From Evansella caseinilytica (GTDB lineage: Bacteria > Bacillota > Bacilli > Bacillales > Salisediminibacteriaceae): DNA of 64,000 nucleotides. Each line of letters starts with the position of its first letter. Position 1 is the stretch's first letter. This document shows positions 18,048 through 25,646 of the stretch, in pieces. A program made the translations under genes and the position numbers. The stretch spans positions 248,001 through 312,000 of the forward strand of contig NZ_FNPI01000002.1 of the NCBI RefSeq assembly GCF_900107275.1, given 5' to 3'. A model generated the notes under the pieces. It did not search any database and was not told the origin of the DNA. It was given only the letters and a program-made list of their open reading frames with translations.

Positions 18048-18857
18048 CTAAAAGTAGGTCATCCGTCTTGAATGCTTATAATAAATTTTCAAAAAAATAA
18101 AAACGACTGGAGAAATAAAAGTCATCCATAGGCCGGCAATCACGCCGGTGGTGATTTCAGGAAACGGAAAAATCGGCTCCACGAAACGGTCTATACCGTA
18201 TATCACCGCAAGGCCGGCAGCGCCGATGATAAAACCGATCAGTTTTCTTAAAAAAGATTGCCGCTGAACATCAAACCTGACTTTGAAGGACTCCAAGGTA
18301 CTTCCGACGCCAACGCCAAGCAGGATCCCCGGATACAGCAACAGTTCCTCCGCCGGATAAATGATGGCGGCAATAAATAAAGGCAGGATGATGGAGAAGG
18401 TTAAAATATACGGCTCAGGCATGCCGCCAATCCAGTCGAGCGTATGATAAAAGGCGTAAATAATGAAGCCGCCGATGACAATCCCGCCGACAACCGAGAA
18501 GACAGGTGTTTCAAAAAACAATAAATGGACAACGGAAATGACAGTTGGAGGAAATAAACAAAGAACAGCTTCTGTCCTGTTTCGGGCTAATGGAATAAAG
18601 AACGTAAAAAATGTCATGATCGTCTGTACATTTATATGCGTTAACGGAACTGGTTCCGCCGATATATAGATAAGCGGAACATACAGCATGATAATGCAGG
18701 AAATGGAAAGTGAGAAAGTCGTTAAATACAGCGCTTGAAAGCCAAACTTTTTATTTACAGTCCAATATATCCCGCCGATCAGTATAAGGGAAAGGAGTAT
18801 CATCCAGTCCGGAGCGGTGTATATGGTCAGGTGTTCTTCAGCTATTGTTTGATCCAT
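18048..18857 (-). CDS. PAP2-like membrane protein without phosphatase motifs
   Basis: A 269-residue protein with about eight transmembrane helices. ATG 18857 has AGGAGA nine bases upstream; an earlier in-frame ATG at 18965 overlaps yqhP and has no such site. The C-terminal part (LGVGVGSTLESFKVRFDVQR, then a helix and GLWMTFISPVVFIFLKI) resembles the extra C-terminal helices of some Firmicute PAP2 phosphatases. The expected catalytic KxxxxxxRP, PSGH and SRxxxxxHxxxD motifs are not found. A degenerate, non-catalytic relative is the best guess, at low certainty. It lies downstream of yqhP on the same strand. Confidence 0.6.
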   Translation of the reverse strand: MDQTIAEEHLTIYTAPDWMILLSLILIGGIYWTVNKKFGFQALYLTTFSLSISCIIMLYVPLIYISAEPVPLTHINVQTIMTFFTFFIPLARNRTEAVLCLFPPTVISVVHLLFFETPVFSVVGGIVIGGFIIYAFYHTLDWIGGMPEPYILTFSIILPLFIAAIIYPAEELLLYPGILLGVGVGSTLESFKVRFDVQRQSFLRKLIGFIIGAAGLAVIYGIDRFVEPIFPFPEITTGVIAGLWMTFISPVVFIFLKIYYKHSRRMTYF

Positions 18858-18921
18858 TTTGTGTTCTCTCCTTTCCTGTCTGAACACACTTACTGCAAAC
18901 AAAAAAACCAAGCCAAGTATG

Positions 18922-19305
18922 TTAAAACAAAGCTCGGTTCTTTTTTTTGTTTTTCTTCCCTTCAATGACCGTAAGCTTTACATTTGATTGGCGCTTAACA
19001 AGAGGTCTTGAAATCCGCTTTTTTTCGCTTTTCTTATTTTTCATGGTGGAAACGGGCTTTTTCATTCCGTTCGTTTTCTGTGTAAAGGAGCTCTGTTTTT
19101 GTGCATAGGACATCCTGCTTTGGCTTTGCATGAGGCGGGGCATAATAAATGTCCGGAATACAAAGATCAAGATTGCCAGCAGCCCGACGGTTACCAAAAT
19201 ACGGGTAATAAATGCCCCGGGGTTTTCATATAAAGCAGACCCGATACCTAACAGGGCAAGAACGAATATTGTTAATACAAGGGGGTGGAATGAATGACGA
19301 AGCAT
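18922..19305 (-). CDS. yqhP: YqhP / SA1362-type small membrane protein
   Basis: 127 residues with two N-terminal membrane helices (LVLTIFVLALLGIGSAL and ITRILVTVGLLAILIFVF) and a long, very basic C-terminal tail rich in Lys, Ser and Asn that probably stays in the cytoplasm. The position between yqhO and yqhR and this architecture fit YqhP. The function is unknown. AGGAGG lies nine bases before ATG 19305. It is divergent from yqhR. Confidence 0.7.
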   Translation of the reverse strand: MLRHSFHPLVLTIFVLALLGIGSALYENPGAFITRILVTVGLLAILIFVFRTFIMPRLMQSQSRMSYAQKQSSFTQKTNGMKKPVSTMKNKKSEKKRISRPLVKRQSNVKLTVIEGKKNKKKNRALF

Positions 19306-19721
19306 TATTTTGCACCTCCTAAAATGAATTTTTCGTGGTTCTGATTTGCTGCCAATAACGGTTATTTATTATTTCCGTGTTTGAGCGGCGATGGACATGA
19401 CCGTATTTTATCTATATTCAAGAGAAACATGCGTCAACCGTTTTTATAAACTCCGAGTGTTTTTTAATGCTTTATATATTCTATTCTACACCAAGTAATC
19501 CAATCCCTCTATGAAAAAACAAATAAAATCCTTCCCGATATTATACTATTCCCTTCTGACGGTTAATCTACACTCACTTTTATAAAAAAAGGCAGGTGGG
19601 CTCATTTTTCACCGTTTCGTGTCCATGTCCAGCATGCAGGGCAAATTCAAATCAGTAGGATTTTGACAATCAGTGAAAAAGAAAAAACGATTCTGGGTAT
19701 GCTAAAAACAGAGGTGATGAC
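19306..19721. other. Divergent intergenic region yqhP/yqhR
   Basis: This 416-base region must hold the promoters of yqhP (leftward) and yqhR (rightward). It is AT-rich (for example around 19440-19560). I see no convincing promoter pair, repeat or small gene. Confidence 0.4.
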
Positions 19722-20225
19722 ATGAAGGAAACGGAAATGGAGCAGACGAAAAAAGAGTCAAGCATGTCCTTCAATGCTACGGTGGCACTGATCGGTTTTT
19801 TTGGTGGACTTATCTGGAGCTTTGTGGGCTACATAGCTTTTTACTTGAACTTCACTCGAGTCGGCCCAGCGTTGGCATTAATGCCATGGGCGCTCGGGGA
19901 TTGGAAAAACGGCTGGCTTGGCCAACTAGTGGGCATGTTGTTCATCGCTGTTGTTTCCATCGGGGCGGCTTTTCTCTATCGGCTAATATTTGCTAAAATT
20001 AATCAACCATGGCCGGGGATGCTTTACGGATTGATTTTATGGCTTATTATCTTTGGATTATTTCGTCCAATGTTTCCAGGCTTGAAGCCGTTAACAGCAT
20101 TGGATGCAAATACGATAATCACGAATATATGCTTGTATATCGTGTATGGGTTGTTTATTGGATACTCCATCTCTTATGAATATCACGAGCGTACAGTCCA
20201 CGAAGGTGAAGCTATTCAAAGCTGA
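19722..20225 (+). CDS. yqhR: YqhR family membrane protein
   Basis: A 167-residue protein with four predicted membrane helices (VALIGFFGGLIWSFVGYIAFYL; LGQLVGMLFIAVVSIGAAFLY; MLYGLILWLIIFGLF; ICLYIVYGLFIGYSI). ATG 19722 follows GAGGTGATG. Sequence type and location before papA match YqhR, a conserved Bacillus membrane protein of unknown role. B. subtilis has yqhQ upstream and yqhS (aroQ) downstream; neither is present here. A strong terminator follows at 20237. Confidence 0.8.
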   Translation: MKETEMEQTKKESSMSFNATVALIGFFGGLIWSFVGYIAFYLNFTRVGPALALMPWALGDWKNGWLGQLVGMLFIAVVSIGAAFLYRLIFAKINQPWPGMLYGLILWLIIFGLFRPMFPGLKPLTALDANTIITNICLYIVYGLFIGYSISYEYHERTVHEGEAIQS

Positions 20226-20236
20226 TTTCCTGTGAT

Positions 20237-20264
20237 AGAATGTTCCTTGGAACATTCTGTTTTT
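20237..20264 (+). terminator. Terminator of yqhR
   Basis: AGAATGTTCC TT GGAACATTCT is a perfect 10-bp stem, followed by GTTTTTG. It isolates yqhR from the minisatellite and papA. Confidence 0.85.
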
Positions 20265-20272
20265 GTATAGCA

Positions 20273-20617
20273 GGGACAGTGCGGCAGCACTGGCGCTGCG
20301 GCGCGCGAAGCGCAAAAAAAACAGGACAGTGCGGCAGCACTGGCGCTGCGGCGCGCGAAGCGCAAAAAAAAACAGGACAGTGCGGCAGCACTGGCGCTGC
20401 GGCGCGCGAAGCGCAAAAAAACAGGACAGTGCGGCAGCACTGGCGCTGCGGCGCGCGAAGCGCAAAAAAAAACAGGACAGTGCGGCAGCACTGGCGCTGC
20501 GGCGCGCGAAGCGCAAAAAAACAGGACAGTGCGGCAGCACTGGCGCTGCGGCGCGCGAAGCGCAAAAAAAAACAGGACAGTGCGGCAGCACTGGCGCTGC
20601 GGCGCGCGAAGCGCAAA
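20273..20617 (+). repeat. Minisatellite: seven tandem copies of a ~50-bp GC-rich unit
   Basis: The unit GCGGCAGCACTGGCGCTGCG plus GCGCGCGAAGCGC and an A-run recurs at 20281, 20331, 20382, 20431, 20482, 20531 and 20582. The cores are essentially identical. The period alternates between 49, 50 and 51 because only the poly-A tract (7-9 A) varies. Each unit contains small stems (GTGC...GCAC; GCGC...GCGC). Five of six frames stay open across it, but this looks accidental. It lies in the 5' region of papA. Confidence 0.92.
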
Positions 20618-20662
20618 AACGTATGGTTTTACCGGAATGGATGTTATAAGGAGGAGAAACCG

Positions 20663-21727
20663 ATGGACCGTCTGCAAACATTAACCGAGCAATTTGACAA
20701 GCACGATATCGATGGCATGCTGATTACGAGCAACTACAACCGCCGCTATATTACCGGATTTACCGGAACTGCAGGAGCGGCGCTCGTTTCGCGTAACGGA
20801 GCAAAATTTATTACCGATTTCCGCTATGTAGAGCAAGCCCAGGCTCAAGCAAAAGGATTTGAAGTAGTTAAGCATACCGGCTCTATCCAGGAGGAAATTA
20901 ACAGGCAGATTCAAGTGCTTGGAATAAAAAAGCTTGGTTTTGAAAAGGATCATGTGACATACAGCGCTTACGATACATATAACCATGTTTTTCAAACGAC
21001 GCTCGTACCTGTCGGTGGGCTGCTGGAGAAATTGCGTCTGGTCAAGGATCCCGGTGAGCTGAAGATCATGAAAGCTGCCGTTGCGATTGCAGATGCAGCA
21101 TTTGCGCATATAGTAAACTATATCAAGCCCGGCATCGAAGAAATCGCTGTATCCAATGAGTTGGAATTTTTCATGAGAGCACAGGGAGCTGTATCTTCGT
21201 CGTTTGATATTATTGTCGCATCCGGATACCGTTCCGCGCTGCCGCATGGAGTGGCGAGTAACAAAGTCATTGAGAAGGGGGAATTGGTCACTCTCGACTT
21301 TGGCGCTTATTATAGCGGCTATTGCTCAGATATTACACGAACGGTGGCAGTAGGCGAGCCAAGCGAAGAACTCAGGAAGATTTACAACACTGTTCTTAAG
21401 GCACAGCTGTTAGGCGTTGCCGGAATCAAGCCGGGGATGACAGGAAAAGAGGCTGACGCCCTCACGCGTGATCATATTACAGCGGAAGGCTACGGTGAGT
21501 ATTTCGGTCATTCAACCGGCCACGGTCTTGGCATGGAGGTGCATGAAGGACCAGGACTGTCCTTTAAATCAGACACGGTCTTACAACCGGGAATGGTTGT
21601 TACGGTAGAACCTGGTATATACATCGCCGGGGTTGGGGGGGCACGGATCGAAGACGATGTTGTGATTACCGATACCGGCAACGACATTTTATCCCAATCT
21701 CCAAAAGACCTTATCATAATAGATTAA
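20663..21727 (+). CDS. papA: Xaa-Pro aminopeptidase PapA
   Basis: A 354-residue M24 metallopeptidase that removes N-terminal residues before proline. Metal-binding residues of the pita-bread fold are visible: TLDFGAYYSGYCSDITRT (two Asp), GHSTGHGLGMEVHEGP (His), TVEPGIYIAG (Glu) and ARIEDDVVIT (Glu). ATG 20663 has AAGGAGGAG just upstream and gives the usual length. The frame stays open upstream only because the minisatellite lacks stops. In Bacillus this gene (yqhT) precedes efp, and Xaa-Pro peptides are a logical partner of EF-P. Confidence 0.92.
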   Translation: MDRLQTLTEQFDKHDIDGMLITSNYNRRYITGFTGTAGAALVSRNGAKFITDFRYVEQAQAQAKGFEVVKHTGSIQEEINRQIQVLGIKKLGFEKDHVTYSAYDTYNHVFQTTLVPVGGLLEKLRLVKDPGELKIMKAAVAIADAAFAHIVNYIKPGIEEIAVSNELEFFMRAQGAVSSSFDIIVASGYRSALPHGVASNKVIEKGELVTLDFGAYYSGYCSDITRTVAVGEPSEELRKIYNTVLKAQLLGVAGIKPGMTGKEADALTRDHITAEGYGEYFGHSTGHGLGMEVHEGPGLSFKSDTVLQPGMVVTVEPGIYIAGVGGARIEDDVVITDTGNDILSQSPKDLIIID

Positions 21728-21763
21728 AAAAAGACGTTGTTGTAACGATTTAGGAGGAAAGCT

Positions 21764-22321
21764 ATGATTTCAGTCAATGATTTTAAAACTGGATTAACGA
21801 TCGAAGTGGATGGCGATATTTGGCAGGTTCTTGAATTTCAACATGTGAAGCCGGGGAAAGGTGCGGCATTTGTACGCAGTAAACTTCGTAACTTAAGAAG
21901 CGGCGGTGTCCAAGAACGCACGTTTCGTGCCGGTGAAAAAGTGGCAAAAGCTCATTTGGAAAATCGCCGCATGCAGTATTTATACTCCAGCGGTGACGTG
22001 CATACTTTCATGGACAATGAGTCATATGAACAGCTGGAATTAACAACAAAACAAATTGAGGAACAATTGAGATACCTAAAAGAAAATATGGAAGTTCACA
22101 TCCTTATTTATCAAGGGGAAACACTAGGGGTAGAAGTTCCTAATACCGTGGAGCTTCAGGTAACCGCTACGGAACCGGGAATCAAAGGAGACACCGCTTC
22201 AGGAGGAACGAAGCCGGCAACATTGGAAACCGGAATTACCGTTCAGGTGCCGTTTTTCGTAAATGAAGGCGATGTTCTTGTCATCGACACAAGAAACGGA
22301 GCATATGTATCAAGAGCATAG
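21764..22321 (+). CDS. efp: Translation elongation factor P
   Basis: 185 residues with the three-domain EF-P fold: an N-terminal KOW-like domain with the tip loop KPGKGAAF carrying the conserved Lys, then two OB domains ending [14 protein letters not shown] enters the ribosomal E site and rescues ribosomes stalled at polyproline. AGGAGGAAAGCT precedes ATG 21764. It lies 36 bases after papA and is probably co-transcribed with it. Confidence 0.95.
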   Translation: MISVNDFKTGLTIEVDGDIWQVLEFQHVKPGKGAAFVRSKLRNLRSGGVQERTFRAGEKVAKAHLENRRMQYLYSSGDVHTFMDNESYEQLELTTKQIEEQLRYLKENMEVHILIYQGETLGVEVPNTVELQVTATEPGIKGDTASGGTKPATLETGITVQVPFFVNEGDVLVIDTRNGAYVSRA

Positions 22322-22365
22322 CAGAATGCCATTCTGTTGCGATAGATACCACGAGATGTTAAGAA

Positions 22366-22719
22366 GGGGGTGTCTCAAAAGGGTGTTTTTTCCCTTTTGA
22401 GACACCCCCGAAGCAATGAGCCACCCCTCACCGAGATGCTACGAGTTGTCTCATTGTGTCATCGCGCGCGATGGCACTTGGATCGACATCAGTGCAATAC
22501 TGGCAGAGGAAGGGACAAGGAGCGAAGCCGCTGCATCTTTTCAAAAGCCCGATAGGCGTGGTTTTTTCCTATCGAACGTGCAGCGACGAGCAAAGCTACG
22601 ATGCCTTTCCCATCGAGTTGTCTCGACGGATCGTCATCTTAGCTGTGCTTGCAGAGGAAGAGACAAGCACGGCGCCATTGCCCTGATTTTTTTCAAGCGT
22701 TTTCGCTTTTGACACAGCC
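22366..22719 (+). repeat. Dispersed hairpin repeat, long form, TGTCTC-type hairpin
   Basis: The left hairpin is GGGGGTGTCTCAAAAGGG, T-rich loop, CCCTTTTGAGACACCCCC, then GAAGCAATGAGCC. The body segment (GAGTTGTCTCATTGTG...ATCGCGCGCGATGG...CTGGCAGAGGAAG) is clearly the same as in the copy at 32457, whose hairpin is of the TTTGTTC type. The right end GCGCCATTGCCC...GCTTTTGACACAGCC is a decayed partner of the left end. It probably terminates efp. The rest of 22720-22968 holds no recognised feature. Confidence 0.8.
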
Positions 22720-22968
22720 ACTTTTACGTGGGAGTGTATGAAGTGTTAATATTTATGCGAATGAAAGATGAATAGGAAAGTGTCCTTGTGAAAGAAAACG
22801 ATGCCTTCATTAACAATAGGTCACCCAACAACAAAATAAAAAACAAAAAATTCTTAAAATTCGTAATATTACCCCTTTATTCCTGATCGCTTTTCGTGTA
22901 TGCTTATCTATAAACTAATCATAATGTTGCTTTAAGAGTCTGTTCAAAAAGGGAAAGGAGCGGCATGG

Positions 22969-23373
22969 ATGGAAAGCATTTCACTGACAGGCGGCGTTAC
23001 AGCCAAGTATTATTCTTTTTCTGATCATGTTGTTTGTGTGGACATCAATAAAAACGGAAAGCATATGGGTTCGTTTTGTTCCGACGTGAATCAGTTTCTG
23101 GAGTGGGATAAAGAAGAAATGATTTCTCTTATTCAGCAGCACATCAAGCTGGTCGAATCTTCCGCCATATTACGATTGCGGCAGGCAGAAAAATTTCCGC
23201 TGCAAGATCAGCTGGAGTTTCAATACTATAAACATACTGAAGATCTGTACTGTATTGAAATTTTACAAGCAGGAAAGGTTGTTAGTACGTTTTGCGTCGA
23301 TTGCAGTTCGTTTGACGAATGGCTGGAGGATAAAGAACAGCTGTTTCACGTTGTAGATCATTTAATAAAATAA
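22969..23373 (+). CDS. Hypothetical protein with an internal duplication
   Basis: A 134-residue acidic soluble protein that I do not recognise. It consists of two similar halves. Residues about 14-60 read YYSFSDHVVCVDINKNGKHM and GSFCSDVNQFLEWDKEEM. Residues about 85-134 read YYKHTEDLYCIEILQAGKVV and STFCVDCSSFDEWLEDKEQL. Each half repeats a Y-x-C-hydrophobic strand, a (G/S)(S/T)FC motif and an acidic tryptophan motif. AAAGGAG at 22954-22960 fits ATG 22969. A remnant of a dispersed repeat end (TGTTCAAAAAG) directly precedes the ribosome-binding site. It stands alone before the spoIIIA operon. Confidence 0.7.
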   Translation: MESISLTGGVTAKYYSFSDHVVCVDINKNGKHMGSFCSDVNQFLEWDKEEMISLIQQHIKLVESSAILRLRQAEKFPLQDQLEFQYYKHTEDLYCIEILQAGKVVSTFCVDCSSFDEWLEDKEQLFHVVDHLIK

Positions 23374-23497
23374 TCGGATTGCCGAACAAATTTGCGCTTC
23401 CTCGTTTAGAGGTTATTTTTTTGCCGTTTTTTGGCACTCTCCACATCCCTTCTTGTCTCTCATACTTTCCGCCTTTGCCGAAGTTATTGATTTCTTA

Positions 23498-23526
23498 GTC
23501 ATAAAAAGGGCTTGCCCTCATATATT
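23498..23526 (+). promoter_or_regulatory. Probable sigma-E promoter of spoIIIA operon
   Basis: GTCATAA (23498-23504), 14 bases, CATATATT (23519-23526). The -10 matches the sigma-E pattern CATAnnnT, and the spacing is right. The spoIIIA operon is a mother-cell sigma-E operon in B. subtilis, so its position supports the call. Confidence 0.55.
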
Positions 23527-23567
23527 CTCAGTAGACACAACATGTCCTGCATGAAGGAGGAAACAGA

Positions 23568-24482
23568 ATGGATCAAGCCTTAAATGTGCTGCCGGAACCG
23601 CTACGCATTGCGACTTTGGCATTGCCTTCCGATGTTTTGCAGGAAGTAGAGGAAATCCGCCTTCGAGTCAGCCGGCCGGTGGAATTGCGGACATACAAGC
23701 AGACATATCCAGTAACAAGGAATGAGCGACCTTATATTTTTACGGAAACAGATGCTTCGCTCACAATGAGTCTCTTAAGTCAGCACTCCGTCTATCGTTT
23801 GGAAGAAGAGCTGAAGCGCGGCTACATCACGATTTCCGGAGGTCACCGGGTAGGATTGGCGGGGCGTGTCGTTATGGAAAAAGGAGAGGTAAAGGGGATC
23901 AGGGATGTCAGCTCCTTTAACATCCGTATCGCCCGGCAAAAAAAAGGGGCTGCCGCCAATTACCTGTCGTATTTGCAACAACGGGGAAAGTGGTGTGACA
24001 CGCTGATCATCGGACCGCCAAAGACCGGCAAAACAACGCTGCTGCGGGATTTAGCGCGGGAGATTAGTAAGGGAAGCTTGAAGATGTCGGCCAGAAATGT
24101 TGGTATCGTTGATGAACGTTCAGAGATTGCCGGTGCGGTCAGGGGAGTACCGCAGCACGATTTTGGCACAAAAATAGATATTTTGGATGGATGTCCAAAG
24201 GCGGAAGGATTAATGATGATGATTCGCTCCATGAGTCCGGAAGTTCTCGTCGTCGATGAAATCGGCAGAAAAGAGGATGGGGATGCCATCATGGAAGCGG
24301 TTCATGCAGGCGTCACGATTTTTGCTTCCGTCCATGGAGAGAATCTTGCAGATGTAAAGCAACGACCTGCCATTGCCCGCTTAATTGATCAAGGCTTTTT
24401 TCAACGCGCTGTCGAACTCAGCACTTCTTCCAGGCAAGGAATCGTCCGGAAATTAAACGAACACAAAAAAGTGCAGGTGTAG
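23568..24482 (+). CDS. spoIIIAA: Stage III sporulation ATPase SpoIIIAA
   Basis: A 304-residue secretion-type ATPase. Walker A GPPKTGKTT, Walker B EVLVVDEIGRKEDGDA and the SVHGEN segment are intact. It is the only ATPase of the SpoIIIA-SpoIIQ channel that links mother cell and forespore and keeps sigma-G active. GGAGG precedes ATG 23568. It is first in an eight-gene operon with very short spacers. Confidence 0.93.
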   Translation: MDQALNVLPEPLRIATLALPSDVLQEVEEIRLRVSRPVELRTYKQTYPVTRNERPYIFTETDASLTMSLLSQHSVYRLEEELKRGYITISGGHRVGLAGRVVMEKGEVKGIRDVSSFNIRIARQKKGAAANYLSYLQQRGKWCDTLIIGPPKTGKTTLLRDLAREISKGSLKMSARNVGIVDERSEIAGAVRGVPQHDFGTKIDILDGCPKAEGLMMMIRSMSPEVLVVDEIGRKEDGDAIMEAVHAGVTIFASVHGENLADVKQRPAIARLIDQGFFQRAVELSTSSRQGIVRKLNEHKKVQV

Positions 24483-24485
24483 GAA

Positions 24486-24998
24486 ATGAAACTTCTAGGT
24501 GCGATATTTATTATCCTCGCCACGTCTGTTTTCGGATGGGAGATTTCCGGAAGACTGGCGAGGCGTACAAAGCAAATCCGATACTTAATCACTGCCTTTG
24601 AAGCGCTTGAAGCTGAAATGGTCTTCGGGATGACACCGCTATCCTTAGCTTGTGAACAAGTAAGTCGGAGGCATGATCCGCCGATCAGTCTGCTGTTCCA
24701 TGATGTCGCCTCTCGATTGCACAAGGAAGAAAGACCGGCGCCGGACATTTGGAAGACATCGTTAAAAAAATGGCAGCGGAAGACCGACCTCGACAAACCG
24801 GAGCTGAAAATACTGGAGCAGTTTGGACAAACGCTCGGCCAGCAGGACTTAGAAAATCAAAGGAAACAAATTCGGCTCGCTGTTTCTTATCTGGACAAGG
24901 AAGAAAAGCACGCCTTTGAAAGACAAAACAAATTTTCTTCCATGTACAAGAGTCTCGGATTTTTAGGCGGTGTGTTACTCGTTTTGATCATGCTGTGA
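24486..24998 (+). CDS. spoIIIAB: Stage III sporulation protein SpoIIIAB
   Basis: 170 residues with an N-terminal membrane helix (LLGAIFIILATSVFGWEI), a helical domain resembling type II secretion GspF-like proteins, and a C-terminal helix (GFLGGVLLVLIML). It starts three bases after spoIIIAA. It is a mother-cell membrane component of the feeding-tube channel. Length is typical (B. subtilis, about 171). Confidence 0.9.
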   Translation: MKLLGAIFIILATSVFGWEISGRLARRTKQIRYLITAFEALEAEMVFGMTPLSLACEQVSRRHDPPISLLFHDVASRLHKEERPAPDIWKTSLKKWQRKTDLDKPELKILEQFGQTLGQQDLENQRKQIRLAVSYLDKEEKHAFERQNKFSSMYKSLGFLGGVLLVLIML

Positions 24999-25019
24999 CG
25001 ATGCTGAGGAGGAGAATCC

Positions 25020-25226
25020 ATGAATTATGATGTGAGCTTAATATTTCAAATAGCCGGTGTAGGGATTGTAGTTGCGATGATTCACACCGTATTAAAGCAG
25101 ATGGGGAAGGAAGAAATCGCGAATTGGGTGACGTTGATCGCTTTTGTCGTTGTCCTGTACATGGTGGCCACCGTTGTGGATGATCTGTTTCAAAAGATAC
25201 GCAGCGTGTTTCTGTTTCAAAACTGA
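25020..25226 (+). CDS. spoIIIAC: Stage III sporulation protein SpoIIIAC
   Basis: A 68-residue protein with two transmembrane helices (IFQIAGVGIVVAMIHTVL and WVTLIAFVVVLYMVATVV), the size and layout of SpoIIIAC. GAGGAG lies before ATG 25020. It forms part of the mother-cell membrane base of the SpoIIIA channel. Confidence 0.9.
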   Translation: MNYDVSLIFQIAGVGIVVAMIHTVLKQMGKEEIANWVTLIAFVVVLYMVATVVDDLFQKIRSVFLFQN

Positions 25227-25241
25227 ATGGGGTGATGACCT

Positions 25242-25634
25242 ATTGAGATCATTCAAATTGTTGGCTTAGGTTTGATCGCCACGTTTTTAGCGCTTGTCGT
25301 GAAAGAGCACAAGCCGATTTTTGCCTTCCTGCTCACTGTTTTTGTCGGAATCATTATCTTTTTGTTTCTGATTGATCAGCTCGCGATGATCATCGAGATG
25401 CTGCAGCAGCTGGCTGAAAGAGCCAACATTAACATGGTTTATGTCCAGACGATACTAAAAATCGTTGGGATTGCCTATATCGCCGAGTTCGGCGCCCAGA
25501 TTGCAAAGGATGCCGGGCAAGGAGCGATGGCTTCTAAAATCGAACTGGCGGGAAAAGTGCTGATCATGGTCATGGCGATACCAATCATTTCCGTTATTAT
25601 CGAAACAATCATCGGGTTGATTCCAGCATCGTAG
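25242..25634 (+). CDS. spoIIIAD: Stage III sporulation protein SpoIIIAD, apparent ATT start
   Basis: About 130 residues with four hydrophobic helices. The conserved beginning is (I/M)EIIQIVGLGLIATFLALVVKE. In that frame a stop lies at 25236-25238, and the only codons before EIIQ are CCT and ATT, so no ATG, GTG or TTG exists there. ATT 25242 sits five bases after GGTGAT of a good ribosome-binding site (GGGGTGAT) and is the best start. TTG 25272 would remove ten conserved residues and has no such site. ATT is a rare start codon. A sequence error is the alternative. Confidence 0.82.
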   Translation: MEIIQIVGLGLIATFLALVVKEHKPIFAFLLTVFVGIIIFLFLIDQLAMIIEMLQQLAERANINMVYVQTILKIVGIAYIAEFGAQIAKDAGQGAMASKIELAGKVLIMVMAIPIISVIIETIIGLIPAS

Positions 25635-25646
25635 GAGGGAGAAGGT

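Noticed and set aside
20273-20617. CRISPR array
   Set aside because: Units are head-to-tail with no unique spacers; only the A-tract length differs, and no cas genes are near.
20240-20662. Open frame extending papA upstream by about 140 residues through the minisatellite
   Set aside because: Papain-like repeat translation (RTVRQHWRCGARSA) is only the stop-free minisatellite; AAGGAGGAG before ATG 20663 and normal family length mark the true start.
20091-20681. Three long minus-strand open frames across the minisatellite
   Set aside because: All arise from the same stop-free GC-rich unit in different frames; no ribosome-binding sites and no family resemblance.
22370-22712. Three overlapping plus-strand frames after efp
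   Set aside because: They lie entirely in a long dispersed repeat copy; the same body elsewhere does not keep the frames.
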